Below the pieces are notes generated by a model. The model had not been told where the DNA came from. It saw only the letters and a list, made by a program, of their open reading frames with translations, and searched no databases. This document shows, one piece after another, positions 47,431-60,102 of a stretch of DNA of 64,000 nucleotides. Source of the stretch: Ricinus communis (lineage: Eukaryota > Streptophyta > Magnoliopsida > Malpighiales > Euphorbiaceae); assembly GCF_019578655.1 (NCBI RefSeq), contig NC_063265.1:21128285-21192284 (forward strand), given 5' to 3'. Numbering within the stretch: the stretch's first letter is position 1; every line of letters starts with the position of its first letter. Made by a program: the position numbers and the translations under genes.

Positions 47431-47937
47431 TGTTTGGTAGAAATTTGATGCTGAGCATGCCACGTGTATAAGGTACACGAACTGTTGAAATTGAATTGCG
47501 TTTTGACTTCTATAATCAGAGTAATTATGAATTCCTAAGCTCTTTTACCATAATTTACTTAGATCCTAATGAAACACCGTTGGAAACAATGTGTTTAATG
47601 CAATAAATTAAATTGAGAGTAAAAGCTAAAGAGCTTGATTGAAAGAAAATTATACTGGATTAATGATAATATCAACATTATTGGAAATTGAAATAATAAC
47701 TTGAAAATGAAAAGCTTAAAATTGAAACAAGGCTTGTATTTAAAAAGTACTAGAATTGAAATAAACAAAGCTTGAGTAATTAAAAAAGCTTGAATGATTA
47801 AAGAATCTGCTATAAAATTTATTTGTTGTTATTGTTCTTGAGCCCCCTTTGCCCTCTTCTTCTATTGATAGAGTGCTCCAAGTAAACTGCATCTTGAGGA
47901 AATAAATGTTGGAGAGCTCCATTATCTCAGCTACTTG
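47431..47937 (-). repeat. 5' LTR of the LARD-like element (truncated)
   Basis: Matches 40726-41170 including ATGCCACGTGT-like and CTTCTATAATCAGAGTAATT parts. Similarity ends at GCTACTTGG, about 140 bp before the expected LTR start. Confidence 0.75.
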
Positions 47938-49700
47938 GAGTACTCAATTATTGATCAACCAAATATATCATTTTTATTTATTAAAATCTTTTATCTATTT
48001 TTTAAATTTAATCAGTGATACTCTATAATTATGAGATTCATGTATATAATTTTCATTTGTATAAATAATTAAAAACTATATATCAATTCATTGACAATCT
48101 AATTAATAGAAGAATATATATAATTAATTAATTATTTAAATAACACTAATTAATTATTTAAAAATCTAAAAAATACACTTATAATGATATAGAAAACACT
48201 CATATTCTAGTAAAGTTCTACGATATAAGATGTGTTTAGATAAATATAAAAACTATTGATAGTACTAATCAAATGTAGTTGCGTTTGAGTTAATGACTAA
48301 TAGTAAAAGTAAATTTATATTAAAAGTTTATTTATTAGAATTTTTAAAACAGTTAAAGACAAGAGGTTAAAAGGAAAAAGTAAAATGTATTTTAGTTTTC
48401 TTCTATTGATGTATTGATTCATAGGTTGATAATAATATTATATTGAAAGTAGAAGTAAAGACTGCACCTAAACTAAGCTAATTGTTGCCTTCTGGAATTT
48501 TAATACTATCAACAGCCCAAGTGAGATTTTTCATAAGAAATTAATTCACTGCAACGTTTTTACATTAGCTGCAGCAATGGCAATCAATTGTGTCCGCATG
48601 TGACTGTTGCCAGCTTATTAACTGCACCACCAGGTTTTCAATAGACATATTAACTCACATTTCCCTTGCTACATCTTCAAATAAATACTATGATCCAAAA
48701 ATTTTATTAATCATAATGGTTATTTAATTTTAGATTTTCCTATTTCTCTGCAAAATTTATATATAATTATATCGGAAGATGTATTTCCCATAGCGTAATT
48801 AAATATAATAATAGATTTTTGTAATCAATATTTATCTTTTTTTCAATGTTTGTAATTAATTATTTTAAACACATTGGAATAAAAAAAAAACATATAGCAT
48901 AGCACTATCACTTTAGATACCCCTAACATAAAATAATTTATATTTTTAAAAATATATATAAATATTATTATACAGAAAAATATTATATTAAAATGAGTTA
49001 TGATTTTTATTCATATTTATAACTAATTGACGTTGAAATTAATATTTTTTATAATTATATAAAATATCATTATAAATATATTTTAATATATATCCTCAAA
49101 ATTAGGCCATGTAATCTATTCACTTGTCCAAGTACCCACTTCACCAAAATTTATTACAGTAACAATCATTATCAAACTCTACACAGGTGAGTGCAGGTAG
49201 TGGGTGGAGAAGGGGGCCAACCTTTGAAATTTTTAAAGTAGTATACTTACGCATTTCAGATTTTGCTTTTACTTTAGTTTCCCTAATTTTCAATATTTTC
49301 AGTTTTTTCCAATATAACTTTAGAAATTCTTAAATTGTTTCTTATATATATATATATTCAGCTCCGCAACTGCAAAACTAGCTTTGAGACATTTTAAGAC
49401 TTGTTTACCTTTAAACAGTTACTTATGGATTGTAAAACTATTTTGAAGTTCTCATATTCTTCTTTTGAATTTACAAGAACTCTAATGGACCATAAGTTTC
49501 GTAGCAGGATAACAGTGATGTCTGTAATATAAAAAAACAAAGTAACAATACGTGTCGAATCCAAGATTTTCTGCTCTTATACCAAATGGGCCTCAATTGT
49601 TTTCTCATATTTAGCACGAGGGTTATAAATCAAGGCATATGGAGTGGTCACGTAACTTTAGGTACGATATCATCAGAATTTATTATTTTATCGTTTAGTC
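47938..49700. other. MYB upstream region
   Basis: AT-rich sequence without coding signal. It probably holds the promoter of the MYB gene. I could not assign specific regulatory sites beyond the TATA-like run at 49706-49720. Confidence 0.5.
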
Positions 49701-49705
49701 TCTCT

Positions 49706-49720
49706 CTATATATATATATG
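49706..49720 (+). promoter_or_regulatory. TATA-like element of the MYB gene
   Basis: A TATATATATATATG run follows CTCTC about 115 bases before the ATG at 49834. A CT-rich leader (CTCTCTCTCTCT at about 49804-49819) lies between them. This is typical of plant promoters. Confidence 0.45.
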
Positions 49721-49833
49721 TAAATTCTCATTGAGCATTTCCTCTTAACTTGAGCTGTCTGCGACTCAAGTTTTATTTTCTTTGCTTTTGAAGTTCTGGA
49801 TCATCTCTCTCTCTCTCTATTTGATTGGAAAAG

Positions 49834-51245
49834 ATGGTTCGATCTCCATGCTGTGGGAAGGGTGGACTGAAGAAAGGGCCATGGACACCTGAAGAAGACC
49901 AGAAGCTCTTGGCTTACATAGAAGAACATGGCCATGGAAGCTGGCAAGCTTTACCGGCCAAAGCTGGTGATAATCTTTTTTCTTTTTTTCTTTGTAACAC
50001 ATTCATCTTTGTGCCCTAGCTCTATCGTGTTGGTTTACATATTTAGAGCACACAGTATTTTTCTTTCTGTTCTTGGGTAGAGATAGATTCAGTATATAAC
50101 TATACTTTTACTGATTCTTTTTTCTTTTTATGTTAATGTTTTGTCTTGTGTACTTATGATAGGGCTTCAAAGATGTGGCAAGAGCTGTAGGCTCAGGTGG
50201 ACTAACTACCTCAGACCAGACATCAAGAGAGGAAAGTTCAGTTTGCAGGAAGAACAGACGATTATTCAACTCCACGCTCTTCTTGGAAACAAGTAAGATG
50301 GTTCTCTTTCTAGTCTTTAGGTTGATGTAATTAATAATTGCCATCTTTGTCTTCAATGGTACCATGTCCTTTTCTGCTCATCTATCAAGCTCTTTAAGCT
50401 ATCACCTGCTCTCTCTCTCTCTCTCCTTAATTCTTCTTCCATTTTTCATTAGCCATCAACATTGTTTTTGATTTCGTGAAAAAGAATGAGACCCTGAGGC
50501 TAAGTTTTATTCATCTACGCATTAAGTAATTGCATAATTTTTTTAATGGATTCTTTTCTTTCGTAGACAGAACAAAAAATTCACAGGTTAGTTATATATC
50601 ATAAGCAATAAGAAAAATCACATATATGTAAATTTATATTTTAAAATTAAATGAGTGAAATATATTTAATTATTTTAAAAAATAATTAATTTATATCTAT
50701 TTTCTATAATTTCGTATACACATAACTATATTCATTTAAATTATACAAGAATTTTTTTTATAAATCAAGTATCCTCTGACTTTTCTTTTTACCTCTTTCA
50801 CTTTATTTTTACAATTTTAAGAAAATTAATATATATAAGATGAAAAGTAAAAATTGAGAAGTGTCAAAATTGATAAAGTTTAGAGATAGGATGATGCACT
50901 TGGCCATATATAGGTAGACAATATATATTCTCGACAAATTAATTAATACAGTAAAAACTGGCTAGCTATCTAATACTTTATATCGGGTCTGCATAGTTTG
51001 AGACATAATAATAGAAGTATGTGACGCCAACCATCATTTATATATATATTGTTTTCTTTAGAATTTTTAAATTCTATAGAAGTTTTTATTCTATTTATAT
51101 TTTTATTTAAATTTTTTTAATTATCTTAATTTTATTTTTTTTATTTTTTTATTTAAGACTGAACTCGAACTGTAGACCTTTCTCGTAAAATAGATCAAAT
51201 TATTTAATATTAAAATGATTTGAACATTTTCAAAGAGGCAACAAG

Positions 51246-51279
<34 letters not shown>

Positions 51280-52329
51280 CAGTAAATTACTATACAACAT
51301 GTCAAGAAACACAGTATTATTTCATGGAAATGACGGCACAAATTTCTTGTTGTACTCAGGTGGTCAGCTATAGCAACTCACTTGCCTAAAAGAACTGATA
51401 ATGAGATCAAGAACTACTGGAACACACATCTCAAGAAAAGATTAGCTCGAATGGGCATAGATCCAGTAACCCACAAGCCAAAAGTTGATGCCTTTGGTTC
51501 CGGCAGTGTCCATGCCAAGGATATCGCAAATTTAAGTCATATGGCGCAGTGGGAGAATGCCCGCCTAGAAGCTGAAGCCAGATTGGTCCGCGAATCTAAG
51601 CTCGCATCAAAACCTGCGCAAGACCAATTTGGCTTCTCAACTATAGTACTCCCTCAGTTCTCCGCAGCCACTACCACCACCACCAAAGCCATAGGAGGAG
51701 CTCCACAAGCTAGACCAAAGTGCCTTGATGTCCTCAAGGCTTGGCAAGGAATGGTATCCAACATGTTCTTTCCGCCCAGCGACACCCTCGAGTCACCAAC
51801 GTCAACGTTAAAATTCTCCGAAAATGCATTAGCAACTCCAGCTGGAATGGTTAGACTTCATGAGCGCTCGGTCCCTCATTTTCAGTTTGCTAATACTAGT
51901 AATATCATTACATGCAGAGGAGAGGATACAGAAGAAGAAGACGAAGAAGAACTTGCTGCTAAAAATGATAGTGGAAATGAATGGAAAGGTTTCGAGCAAT
52001 CGAAGCAAATTGCACAGGCAAAAGAAGCATTGGATGGTTCAGTTATTTCTGTACATGAAATGAGTACATATGATGGCAGTGAAGTACATGTAGTCAGTTC
52101 ATGGATTTTGGACACTTTTAGGGCAGCAAATGAAAATGTGACTATTGGGAATTCTGATAATTTGATTTATAACTTTGCTGATCATAACCCATCATCATTA
52201 ATGGCTGGAGAAGATGTTATAAGTGAAAATTGTGGTGCGAATAATAATCTCGAAGACCAAGGTAGCTACTGGAATAGACTACTCAATTTGGTGGATGCTC
52301 CGCCCTCTAGTTCGTCGCCGGTGTTTTGA
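49834..52329 (+). CDS. MYB106: R2R3-MYB transcription factor, MIXTA-like (MYB16/MYB106 type, subgroup 9)
   Basis: A nuclear DNA-binding regulator. In Arabidopsis the subgroup 9 relatives control conical or papillate cell shape, trichome branching and cuticle formation. Exons are 49834-49966, 50163-50292 and 51360-52329 (410 residues), with the two introns at the positions usual for R2R3-MYB genes. R2 (about 14-64) starts [20 protein letters not shown] and R3 (about 67-115) starts [17 protein letters not shown], with Trp/Phe spacing intact and the [20 protein letters not shown] signature. [18 protein letters not shown] at 150-167 is the subgroup 9 motif. [12 protein letters not shown], an acidic run and the C-terminal [10 protein letters not shown] with terminal SPVF also fit MYB16/MYB106. 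The N-terminus is [11 protein letters not shown] where MGRSPCCDK is usual, a mild oddity. The reading frame is complete, so the gene is probably functional. Whether it corresponds to MYB16 or MYB106 cannot be decided here. Confidence 0.95.
51249..51277 (+). repeat. (AT)n microsatellite in MYB intron 2
   Basis: About 14 AT units, 83 bases before the acceptor of intron 2. Likely length-variable. Confidence 0.85.
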
Positions 52330-53363
52330 ATATATTGTTAATTTTAATGTGGAAGGAGAAAGAAAAAGAAGGAAAGGAAAAGCAAATGTTGAACTACTTA
52401 TGTAGGAGTTTATTGCAAAATGGACCAACCAATTGCAGTTGAATGTATTAGGTAGGTACTTGGTATTTTGACCTTTTGAAATAATAAAGGTAATAGCCAT
52501 TAATTGCATGTTTGGTTCGACTGATCAATGCAACTGGTAGTTAATTGCTGATAGCTAGTAGTTGGTGGCTGATAAATTAAATCGTTTGGTAAAAATTTCT
52601 TAGTTGTTTTTTTTAGCATTTAAAGGACCCATTGAAAGTATAATTTATCTTTAAATATATTTTAGACCGAATGCATAAGTCGGCACCTCAACTTGTAATA
52701 AAAGAATCCATTTAACACCTCAACTTACACTAGAACCTATTAGGCACATTGACTTGACTATTTATAATTTATAAACACCTCACTGCTTGTGTGGCAGAAC
52801 GCACGAAAGAATTCTCTTTTGATAGATTGAGAACATGAATTGATGTCCAATGTGGAGAATAATATCTACATCCCTAAAACTCAAGTTATTAGGAATCGAA
52901 AGACTCTAAAAGCCCTCTCATGAACTATTCTCTCTAAAATATTTACTCCCTAAAATTTTTGTTTATAATTTCTAATTTCTTTTCCTATTTCTTATAGATT
53001 AAATTTTCAAATCTTCTCCCACAGCCAAATCTGTAAAAAGAGAAAACAAGAAGAAAAAAGAAACATAAAGAAAAAGAAGAAAAATAAAGTTAAGTTGAAA
53101 ATTCGAAAGGGCGGCTTAGACAAAAATAAAAATAGTAAAAGAAAAGAGATTTGGCTGTGTACTTGTAAGAGAACGAGGCTGCTACCAAATCATTGATGGG
53201 CTTTTTACATGTCTAGCCTGATGATGGTTTCAACCAAGATGACTGGAATTGGATATGCTCCATGCTCCACCTGGTTAATAATGCCCGCAATTCTGTTATC
53301 TCCCTCTCTCTGAGGAGAAATCAATAGAAATTGGGCATAAAGGCAAAAGCCCAGCCTCCGAAT
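52330..53363. other. MYB 3' flank with probable MITE pieces
   Basis: AATAATAAAGG near 52481 may serve in polyadenylation of the MYB transcript. 52505-52660 (GCAACTGGTAGTTAATTGCTGATAG-like) and 52670-52800 (CACCTCAACTT repeated twice) look like ends of DNA transposons. No matching opposite ends were found, so boundaries are unknown. No gene. Confidence 0.4.
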
Positions 53364-53585
53364 CTAGGAAGGGATGCCATTTTCCTTCTTCTCACAATAA
53401 GAAATCAATGATATAAGGGTAATGAACTCACCAACAGAATAGGAAAGTACCTCAGTTGGAGACATATCGAACGATTCCATCAGTCGGCCAAGAAAAGGCT
53501 CACTGAGTTTTAGTAGGGCAATGGGATACGTAGGATCCATAGGGATGCCAAGAATAGCAGAGAATTTTTCAATCATAGGGCACAA
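53364..53585 (-). pseudogene. Transposon-associated ORF fragment (plant DUF7745-like)
   Basis: 73 codons reading LCPMIEKFSAILGIPMDPTY at the start, followed by a helical stretch. The C-P-x-I-E-x-[FY]-x-x-[IL]-L-x-I-P pattern is what I know from DUF7745-type proteins of plant transposable elements. Homology may continue upstream on the minus strand to 53620. It is a decayed fragment with no start in a sensible place. Confidence in the family is low to moderate. Confidence 0.4.
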
Positions 53586-54880
53586 TTCTTGTGCATTGAA
53601 TATAAAACTATGGTCCCTTAGACATCAAAAGTTGACAGCAGAATGGAGGAACCCATAATCAAGTTTGGTGTATTGCATTGGCCTTGAAAGACAAAAGGTG
53701 GAATTTTCCTAGATTAATCCAATCGTCACTTATTAAGGTTTTAAGGAGAGTTTGCAGGCTTTTGGCACTCTTTTAAGACATATTTTTTTGCCTTTTGAAG
53801 TGTGAAATCGCATGTGAGGAAGTGAGGGGGCTCATAGATAAATATAGGCCTTGCATCAGTGTCTGTTTTGGAATCTGCAACCGCAGAGCCGATCAGTACT
53901 ATGCATAACCGATCGACTGTGCATAGAGCCGAATTGATATGGCCTCCCAGTGCAATTTTTGTCCAGTTTAGACTATTTTTTCAAGCGCTCATTTTGTTTT
54001 CGGTGCACATAAGCTCATATGAATATAATAACAAAAGGGAAATAAGCAAAGTAGAAGTAATTCAAAAGCCAAAATCATGATTTTATATCTTTAAAAAGTC
54101 AAGACTTTTCAAGAATTCTAAAATTAGAAGTTCCACAAACAATGATAAAAAGAGTCAAAAGCAAGCTCAAAAGTTGGGGTTCTCTCACGAATTTCCCATC
54201 CCGTCGTCCGAGTCAATGTCCATCCCCTAGGTCCGCAAGGACAATAGCTGAAGTGTCAATGTGTCGATCCGACATTGCTGAACGTCGATCTAACGCTACC
54301 GATCGTCCACTTCCCCTTGCAAGCCCTTATGGTTTCTCTGATGAAAACCCAAAAGGAGATTAATTAGTGCATTTCATACATGCATGCATACATACTACAT
54401 CACATAAGTCATTTTCTTACCCGGCAGTCCTTGCTGAGAGACAAAGAATTGCCTCCTCGTGGCACCGACCTGCCAATGTACATACTTGAACTGATCTCTC
54501 TAAACTTGGATATGCATAATATGTCATTAACTTTTTAGGAAAAGAAGATGTGAAAATACAAAAGAGAATAGTAACTTACATGAGTGCAAGTACTCATAGT
54601 GAATTACAAAGGGAGGCATTACTCCATGGCAAGCCGGTGCTCCATCACACCGTATGGGCTCCAATACGTGACCATCAAATATGAAGGGAATGCAACACTC
54701 CTTGGAACCACATCAAACATGGTTGTAGGAGGTGCCTCAGACGTAGCATTAATGGAGAAGCCTGTAATGTAGGAAGGCTAGGAACGTCGGACGAATCGCC
54801 CTTCAGTTTGCTCACGAGCAATAGGACCCTGGTAGAGGAACTATAAATAAAATAATTAGAAAAATGGGATACAAAATTAT
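53586..54880. other. Decayed repeat sequence
   Basis: Contains a block near 53880-53935 with GAGCCGATCAG and CCGATCGACTGTGCATAGAGCC, reminiscent of the Tat-type LTR boxes. The rest has no clear ORF, although minus-strand phrases suggest broken coding sequence. Confidence 0.35.
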
Positions 54881-55420
54881 AATTCCAAGTAAATCTAGGA
54901 AAATACCTGAGCTACAGCATAATCGCCTAAGGGCACGACCTCCAATAGTTGAGGGATGAACGAAGTGTAGTCTGTCCATCGAGATCGAATAGTGAGATCC
55001 TTAGGCTCATCATATCCCGTCAAGCACCTCCTCACCAACAAGGTCTATCATCTAAAACATAGAAAGAGAATGAGATAAGAGAACTTGGCGCCTATTAGGG
55101 CCTCGCTCCCACTCATAGATTCTCTCTCCTAAGTACCACGCCCGACAGGCGGGTTCCGGTCAGCACTGTTCTCCTCTGTTTGAGGTCAGCCACATATAGC
55201 ATGTAGGGGTCCCATTGGCAGTACTCCCCCAACCGCTCACCTCGACTCTGCAAACTAGAAAAGGTAAGTAACTATATAAATGAAGCATGAATGTTCGTAT
55301 CCCTTTTTCCAGATCAAAAATTGAGATAAAAGCGAAAAATCCTATGATGAAATTTACTGCCTTCTCGGGTCTCAGGAGGTGAAGGACATGCAAATCCAAG
55401 GCTAGGATCGAGGTTAATCC
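54881..55420 (-). pseudogene. Broken coding remnant next to the Tat-type LTR
   Basis: The minus strand carries clean coding-like phrases in successive frames: WGSTANGTPTCYMWLTSNRG and WYLGERIYEWERGPNRRQVL near 55090-55260, and DEPKDLTIRSRWTDYTSFIP followed by QLLEVVPLGDYAVAQ near 54905-55010. The layout (a W-Y patch, then a short Leu/Pro/Val segment) recalls plant mobile-domain proteins carried by retroelements, but I cannot prove it. It lies antisense and immediately beside the 5' LTR of Tat-type copy B. Confidence 0.35.
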
Positions 55421-55424
55421 AGCT

Positions 55425-57514
55425 AGAATTATCTTTTTAAAATTAATTTGGACCTAATTGTCAGAAAAAATTAAGTTTGAGGGTCAAAAGGTAGTTTTTA
55501 CAAAATTTGGAACTAAATTATAACTTTTTCAAACTTCCTCTATAGAGCTTCTCGGCTTTATGAAGAGCCAATCGGCTCTTCATAGAACTGATTAAAATTT
55601 TGACAATCTGACGTCATTTTTTGGGACAATTTCACATCCATATATAGATTCTAGAAGGTTTTCTTGATGATAATCATTATTTTATCGACAAGTATATAAA
55701 TTTTAAATAAACAAAATGAGATATTCATTGATATTCTTAAAATCTATTCATTACTTTAGGGTTTCCTTTGAAACCCTAGCTCTATAGATAAAAAGAGGTG
55801 TTTAAGGTTTCAAGGAGGAATCAAGAACTAAAAATCAGTCGTAAATGAAATCAAAATAGGAAAGACATTGAGAAAGAAAATCAAAAGGAAAAAGAAAGAA
55901 GATACTTTCGGTCGTAGTCATCGTTAGAGAATTTAAGCCACTGAAGAAAGAACCATAAGAAACTATCCATTGAAGAAATATCGTTTTTGGAAACTGTTTT
56001 TCAAACGACAGAAGGTTTCTCAAAGTCAAATCCAACATTGGATTCCTACCCGGTTTTTTATTAAACTGCATTCTTATCGCCCGAGACTCGCAGATTTAAC
56101 ATTCACCATGATTACATGAGGGTTCCTTCCGCTATAATCCACATTCATCATAAAAATTGGGTTTTCATCTTTTTTATTCTTTTTATATATTATTTATTCT
56201 TAGAAATATAATTAGAGTTTTGATCTATGATAAAAAATAATTAGATTAGGTTTTTATTAATATGCATGATAATGGGGTTTTGAATATGATAATAAAAACT
56301 TATGGTTATTTTTGAGATATGATGTTTTGTAAATTAGGGTTTTTAAGTTTAATTACAAACATGTTATAGGATCAATATCTAGATCTATTTGTCATTGTGA
56401 TTAAGTAATTGAACCTGTTAAAGCATGATTCTTTTGTTTGATTGCCTTCTATTAGTTTATAATATTTAGGTTTTTTAGTAATTTAGGGTTTTGATTATTT
56501 AAATGGCTTTTGTCACTTTCAATTTGATGTTCTTAATCTATTCTAATCAATTTTTAATGTCTGTGCATGTGAAAATCGGCTTTGGGGATGCGAAATTATG
56601 CTAACGATTAAGGAAAAATCGATGAAAATCGGCTCTTCACATAGAGTTGATCGGTTGTTCGTGCCAAACACCCATTTTTTATATTTTTTAGCGATTTTTG
56701 ATGTACTCTTAGATTTTATATAGTTTTAGATCTTTTCCTTTTTGCAATCGTAGTTGTAAGCGAGTTGTAATAATTAGGTTTTACTTTCTCCTTTATTTTA
56801 TTTATTTATTGTTTATTGTATGTTAATAAAATATATGATTATATGATTGATTAATTAAAAATGGGTCACATAGACTTAGGGTTAAAAAATTGATCCAACA
56901 TGAATCTGGTAGAATAATAGGCTAATCAATTTTAGCTAGGCTTAAAACTCTAAAATCCAAGTAGACTAGTAGGCTTTGGCATATTTAGTTAGGGCTTGAG
57001 CTTAGTTAAGGTTAAGATCATAATGGACGACCCTTTTCCTAATAAGTAGTCCATTAGGTTTAAAGGCTGGAACTCAAGAATATAATTGGTAATTGGCTGG
57101 ACTAGGTGGACTTTACACATAATTAGTTAGTAAACTATATCAACAAATTAAATGTGGGCTGGATTAATTAAAATGGACTAGACTTAGGTGTATATATGTG
57201 ATGTTTTGGCATACCTATATATGAACTGCTTGCATTTATAAGGAATAATTTATTAGACAATAAAATTAAAGACTAATATACACAAATAAGGAAGTTGCCT
57301 TTCAGATTCATCTCTAGACTCTGTGGCATAAGATTGTTTATGAAATCTGAAAAACGCCACTCATTAGTAAAAGTGTCTCGATGATTACCTGGGGGCGACG
57401 CCCATCTCTGCACTAGTCTTAGTGAGTTAGCGTGTTTCTGATCAGGTTGAAAAGCCTTACAGTGCCATAGTCGCTAAAGACATTTGGGTGCGCGCCCGAA
57501 ACTGCCACCCATAG
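55425..57514 (+). repeat. 5' LTR of Tat-type copy B (5' end truncated)
   Basis: Aligns with the LTRs of copy A from about 90 bp inside their start. It contains a 22-bp palindrome at 55561-55582 (arms TGAAGAGCC and GGCTCTTCA around AATC), AATCGGCTCTTC near 56628 and GTTGATCGGTTG near 56646. It ends just before the primer site. Confidence 0.75.
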
Positions 57515-57531
57515 TGGCGACTCCACTAAGG
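57515..57531 (+). other. Primer-binding site, Tat-type copy B
   Basis: TGGCGACTCCACTAAGG directly after the LTR; the copy A counterpart is mutated at two or three positions. Confidence 0.75.
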
Positions 57532-58332
57532 ATAAGTGAAGTTAATTTCAGTGTATGTTTGTCTTTAATTTTGTTATTTAATAGACAACTCTTGCATCAC
57601 TACACTTTCACACACTGTACACTTTAGCCCATATAGTCCTGATGGTGTCGGCTAGCAGTTCTTTGGTAGCATTCAAATCCTAGAATTGGGACACTAGCTA
57701 CCATCACTCACAAGTGATTAGTATATTTTCTTCATCGCATTGACCCCTGAGTGGGGATATGAGCCAAGAAAGAATAATTCTTTCTTTTATCCTTACCTAA
57801 GACTCAGCCAATGATAATAATCATAGTAATCTCCCCTAGGTACCCTGTTGCTTATTATATGAGATGTTCTTCCTTGTAAGTGTTTTAAGCCCAAGTCTTG
57901 AAAGGCCTTGGCCCAATATGGAACCATGCCCCAGACCCAAAATATGTAGGCTTTTATGCTTACACTGAGAAACGTCACCTTTTTTTATTTCAATCCGCTT
58001 TGAGAGCTTATGGCATGCGCGTGGACCTACTATCCCCTATTGATAGAAAGCCTAAACTAAAAATTCTAAAGAAGAAAAGACTCACTACGAACCATGTACA
58101 AGAGTAATAAGGTTGGAATGATGAATTGTATACTAATATGCGCATGCTAACCTTTTTTCTATTCTTGTGCATTGCACGTGTATCATGCATCGCATGCATC
58201 ATACTGACATTTTTTTAGCCATATAGACTCTCTTGTGGGTTGGAAGAGGCAAGAAAGTGATTGGAAAGAGTGCCCATTTCTCTAAGGATCATAACTGTAT
58301 TAGAGCACCTAGAAAGACCAAGACGCCGAGAG
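57532..58332 (+). other. Untranslated leader of Tat-type copy B
   Basis: Colinear with 21073-21871. Short ORFs here (57793-57978 minus, 57898-58107 plus) are not conserved in copy A and are not genes. Confidence 0.6.
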
Positions 58333-59705
58333 ATGGCCAACGAAAGACCTAATGAACAAGACATCGAGATCCTTAAGAATGCTGTCATTGAAGACTTGAG
58401 GGGTGTGATTTGGGAGGAACTCCAACAACTTTTGGCTAGGATGGCTTCAAGACCTACTGCTCCTGCTGCACCGGCTAACCTTCCCGTTATTATTGACCCG
58501 GTTGTGGTTATTGTTGAAACTGTTGTTACCACTACTACTACAGTAAATGTCAATGTTGAAGATCTAGCTGGAAGGGGTGTTCCCCAAAAATTTTGGGACT
58601 TTGATGAGTTCATGCTAAATCATCCTAGAAGGAAGACCGTCGTTGCCACTGACGAAGCTATGAGTGGACTGAGTGCCCAGCTTGACAAGATGCAAGGCAT
58701 GCTGGAAATTAAAGGTCTGGATCCAACCTATGATTTTAAAGAACTAATTTTGACAGAAGAAGATAAGCTACCTGCAAAGTTTAGAATTCCAACATGAACA
58801 AATTTGATGGGACTGGTGATTCAAAAGTTCATCTGAAGCAGTAGGTAACCATCATAGGAATTACTCAGTTAAGCAGGACCCAAATTGTCAAGTTATTTGT
58901 GTGTCACTTGAAGGACCTGTTGTCAACTGGTACCATGATCTGGAAAAATCTGTCAAAGCTGAATGGTGTGATTTGTGCAATTCCTTTGTCAATCAGTATG
59001 ACTATAACACTCATTTAGAAGTGTCAATTAGGGATCTCAAATTCACTAAGCAAAAGTCGAATGAGTCCTTCTCTGATTTCCTGACCATATGGAGGAATAT
59101 GGCGGGATTAATGAAGAACAAGCCCTCTAAAAAGGACCAAGTCATATGGTGGTATGAAATGTCCTTCTTGGATAGATTGAAAGATTACAGATAATGAACC
59201 CTAAAACCTTTATAGATTTGTACGATGATGGCTATAGGTTGAGGAAATAGCGAATGTCAAAAAGAAGACTGTGAGAACTGGCGGAAGGGCAAACTACTAG
59301 GCTTGAGGGAGTAGGACCCTGGATGTGAATGTCGTGCAACAACCAAGGAAGTTCTCCAACTTCAAGCAATCTCTCTCTAAAATCTTTAAGAGATTGGTTT
59401 AGAATGGAATGCTCCAATCTACCACCATAAAGAATTTACCGAACCCAAACACACCTAGATACAAACTCAACACCTATTACAAGTTCCACCAAGCACCTAG
59501 CCACCATACCGATAATTACATCCAGCTGAAACACGAAATCCAAGACCTTATCAATGTCGGAAAGCTCATTGACCCAGACCAACCCAGCACTAGAAGAAAC
59601 CCCTTACCAAACTACAATAACATACCACCCCCAAACCAAGTGTCCATGATCAACCCCGACTTTAGTGAAGAGAAAATCATGAACTCTTTCGAAGACTTAC
59701 CTTAA
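58333..59705 (+). pseudogene. gag of Tat-type copy B
   Basis: Begins MANERPNEQDIEILKNAVIE; open to 58797. After a frameshift the retrotransposon gag domain continues (SLEGPVVNWYHDLEKSVKAE, NQYDYNTHLEVSIRDL, NESFSDFLTIWRNMAGLM) up to a stop at 59194, and a third piece at 59409-59705 carries a proline-rich segment. Gag forms the virus-like particle. The protein is interrupted at least twice, so this copy is inactive. Confidence 0.82.
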
Positions 59706-60102
59706 ATCAAGCCAGATAACCCATAAAGAACATTCACCGAGCTGGGGCCATCATTATCAATGGTGTTTTGGTATATAGTTACCAGATGGCCATCGAAATC
59801 TGGTATAGTTACGGGGATGAGAGTGAAGTTCAAGACGCCGAGGCCAAGGACATTTGGGCAGACAGTCATACCGAGACTCAACTAGTGAGTAAGGATAAGG
59901 AAGCCGGAGTACAAGAACTAAAGCAAGAGAAGCCAGCACTTGAAGATGGGGATGGTGTTACTAGAATGGTGAAGGAATGAGAAGAAGAAAACTGATGTCT
60001 GGAAACTGTTGATGCATTCATCGGACCATATAAAATGCTCTAGTCTAGGCCTTAACTGGTATAAGTGTTAGCACAGCAGCTACCTATGAGGAGATTATCA
60101 AA

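Larger units (their letters stand above)
40726..47937 (-). mobile_element. Non-autonomous LTR retrotransposon (LARD-like), minus strand
   Basis: Direct repeats at 40726-44233 (about 654 bp once the inserted solo LTR is removed) and 47431-47937 are closely similar over about 450 bp and have TG...CA-type ends. On the minus strand the primer-site-like TGGCACGCCTAGTGAG (47409-47424) follows the 5' LTR, and a purine tract GCGCAGGGGGCAATTATT (about 44234-44250) precedes the 3' LTR. The 3.2-kb interior shows no RT, integrase or protease, so mobility would need another element's enzymes. The outer about 140 bp of the 5' LTR are missing. Confidence 0.7.

Noticed and set aside
51860..52115. ORFs on both strands inside MYB exon 3
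   Set aside because: Shadows of the long MYB reading frame.
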